Assembly (NCBI GenBank): GCA_964619885.1
Contig: CAZUGA010000006.1
Coordinates: 1 to 64,000, forward strand
Source: CAZUGA01 sp964619885
Lineage (GTDB): Bacteria; Pseudomonadota; Gammaproteobacteria; Methylococcales; UBA1147
DNA: 64,000 nucleotides
Direction of reading: 5' to 3'
Each line of letters opens with the position of its first letter. Position 1 is the first letter of the stretch. Shown here piece by piece: positions 63,464 through 64,000 of the stretch. The notes below the pieces were generated by a model. It did no database searches, had not been told where the DNA came from, and was given only the letters and a program-made list of their open reading frames with translations. Made by a program: the position numbers and the translations under genes.

Positions 63464-63835
63464 TTGTTTTTTAGAAATGTGTTAAATCATGCCGATATGG
63501 GTGCATGGATTTCCATGCATCCGTAATGGAGGTGTCAACCTGACTGGCCTGTAAATACAAACAACACCCTATATCACAATTTCTAGATGGGTTCTAGAAT
63601 GACGGTATGTAACTGATGCTCAATAACGCCGAGCCCGAATGTCAACGCCGAGCCCGAATGTCGCCAAATGAGGTTCGCCCTGTTGATTTGTTTGCTTTTT
63701 TTTGTGTCGATGGTTTAGACTTAAATCTTAAGAAATTGATATGGCTTCCCAACTTCTTAGGCGTGTCGACAAACAAATTCAAAAATAACATTTCGCAAAT
63801 AAATTCCCAATCCTAAGTTGTTCTTAACAAAATTG
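63464..63835. other. Non-coding gap before the last gene
   Basis: Contains a 19-bp tandem duplication (63625-63662) and no convincing gene or terminator beyond the hairpin at 63422-63441. Confidence 0.35.
63625..63662. repeat. 19-bp tandem duplication
   Basis: AACGCCGAGCCCGAATGTC occurs twice in a row (63625-63643 and 63644-63662). Confidence 0.85.
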
Positions 63836-64000
63836 ATGGCTAAGAAAGTTTCCGAGTTGCCAGACGATCAGAGCAAATCTGGCGCCCATAACGAGTCCGA
63901 ACGTGATCGAGAGATCATTGCAAAAATGTATAACCCGACGGATCTTAGTTTTGCTCCTCCAATTTATTTGTTCTTTGTCGGTATTTTTTTATATCTCGGT
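63836..64000 (+). CDS. Small membrane protein, 3' end outside window
   Basis: An ATG at 63836 opens a frame to the window end (55 codons). It begins with a hydrophilic, charged stretch (MAKKVSELPDDQSKSGAHNE), and a hydrophobic segment (PPIYLFFVGIFLYLG) starts at the edge. No ribosome binding site is clear and the family is not recognised. The call rests on the open frame and codon pattern only. Confidence 0.4.
   Translation, partial: MAKKVSELPDDQSKSGAHNESERDREIIAKMYNPTDLSFAPPIYLFFVGIFLYLG

Overview
The window looks like a chromosomal segment of a Gram-negative bacterium, most probably an uncultured gammaproteobacterium. Supporting signs are outer-membrane and lipoprotein export machinery, an exosortase sorting system, AGGAGG-type ribosome binding sites and the standard stop codons. 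Lineage is inferred from gene content only.

Left part (1-24.2 kb). This is almost entirely secreted proteins on the minus strand. Two FG-GAP/cadherin/PKD-repeat surface proteins (<1-1588 and 2077-6309) are followed by a compact cluster read from 20184 down to 6642: a 1964-residue beta-helix protein, three multicopper-oxidase-like proteins, a protein with a cohesin-like fold and an exosortase-type VPLPP C-terminus, a small secreted protein, and a subtilisin-like protease. Three of these unrelated proteins end in the same module, a thrombospondin-3-like calcium repeat plus two dockerin-like loops, and a fourth carries dockerin-like loops at its N-terminus. Together with the cohesin-like protein this suggests an exosortase-anchored, dockerin-assembled extracellular copper-oxidase complex. 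That is the most interesting candidate system here. A TIGR03790-like secreted protein and a second exosortase substrate close this part.

Middle part (24.2-27.3 kb). This is an accessory, decaying stretch: a MITE-like palindrome, an intact MntA/HepT toxin-antitoxin pair flanked by direct repeats, and a frameshifted vapBC pair.

Exopolysaccharide locus (27.4-54.5 kb). It holds a sulfotransferase, Wzy-like polymerase, DUF4091-like secreted protein, flippase, glycosyltransferases, acetyltransferase, methyltransferase, a two-domain oxidoreductase, a heparinase II/III-like protein, a chain-length protein, an exosortase with a fused EpsI domain, a WecA-like initiating transferase, a PrsT-like TPR lipoprotein, a CpsD-like ATPase, an outer-membrane barrel protein and a Wza-like export protein. 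The section from 27.4 to about 37 kb is visibly more AT-rich than the rest. A decayed fragment of the oxidoreductase gene at 35.6 kb marks a recombination scar. A globin-sensor protein without an output domain follows.

Right part (54.6-64 kb). It contains a PKD-repeat protein with one CxxCH haem motif, a sigma-54 activator with a degenerate receiver domain, a ferredoxin-flavoprotein fusion, a Sel1/ankyrin protein, and an inverted, internally deleted copy of the sigma-54 activator gene. The window ends inside a small membrane protein gene.

How it fits together: the exosortase and polysaccharide genes would build the matrix and anchor VPLPA/PEP-CTERM-type proteins. The left-hand cluster supplies the secreted proteins that could be displayed there.
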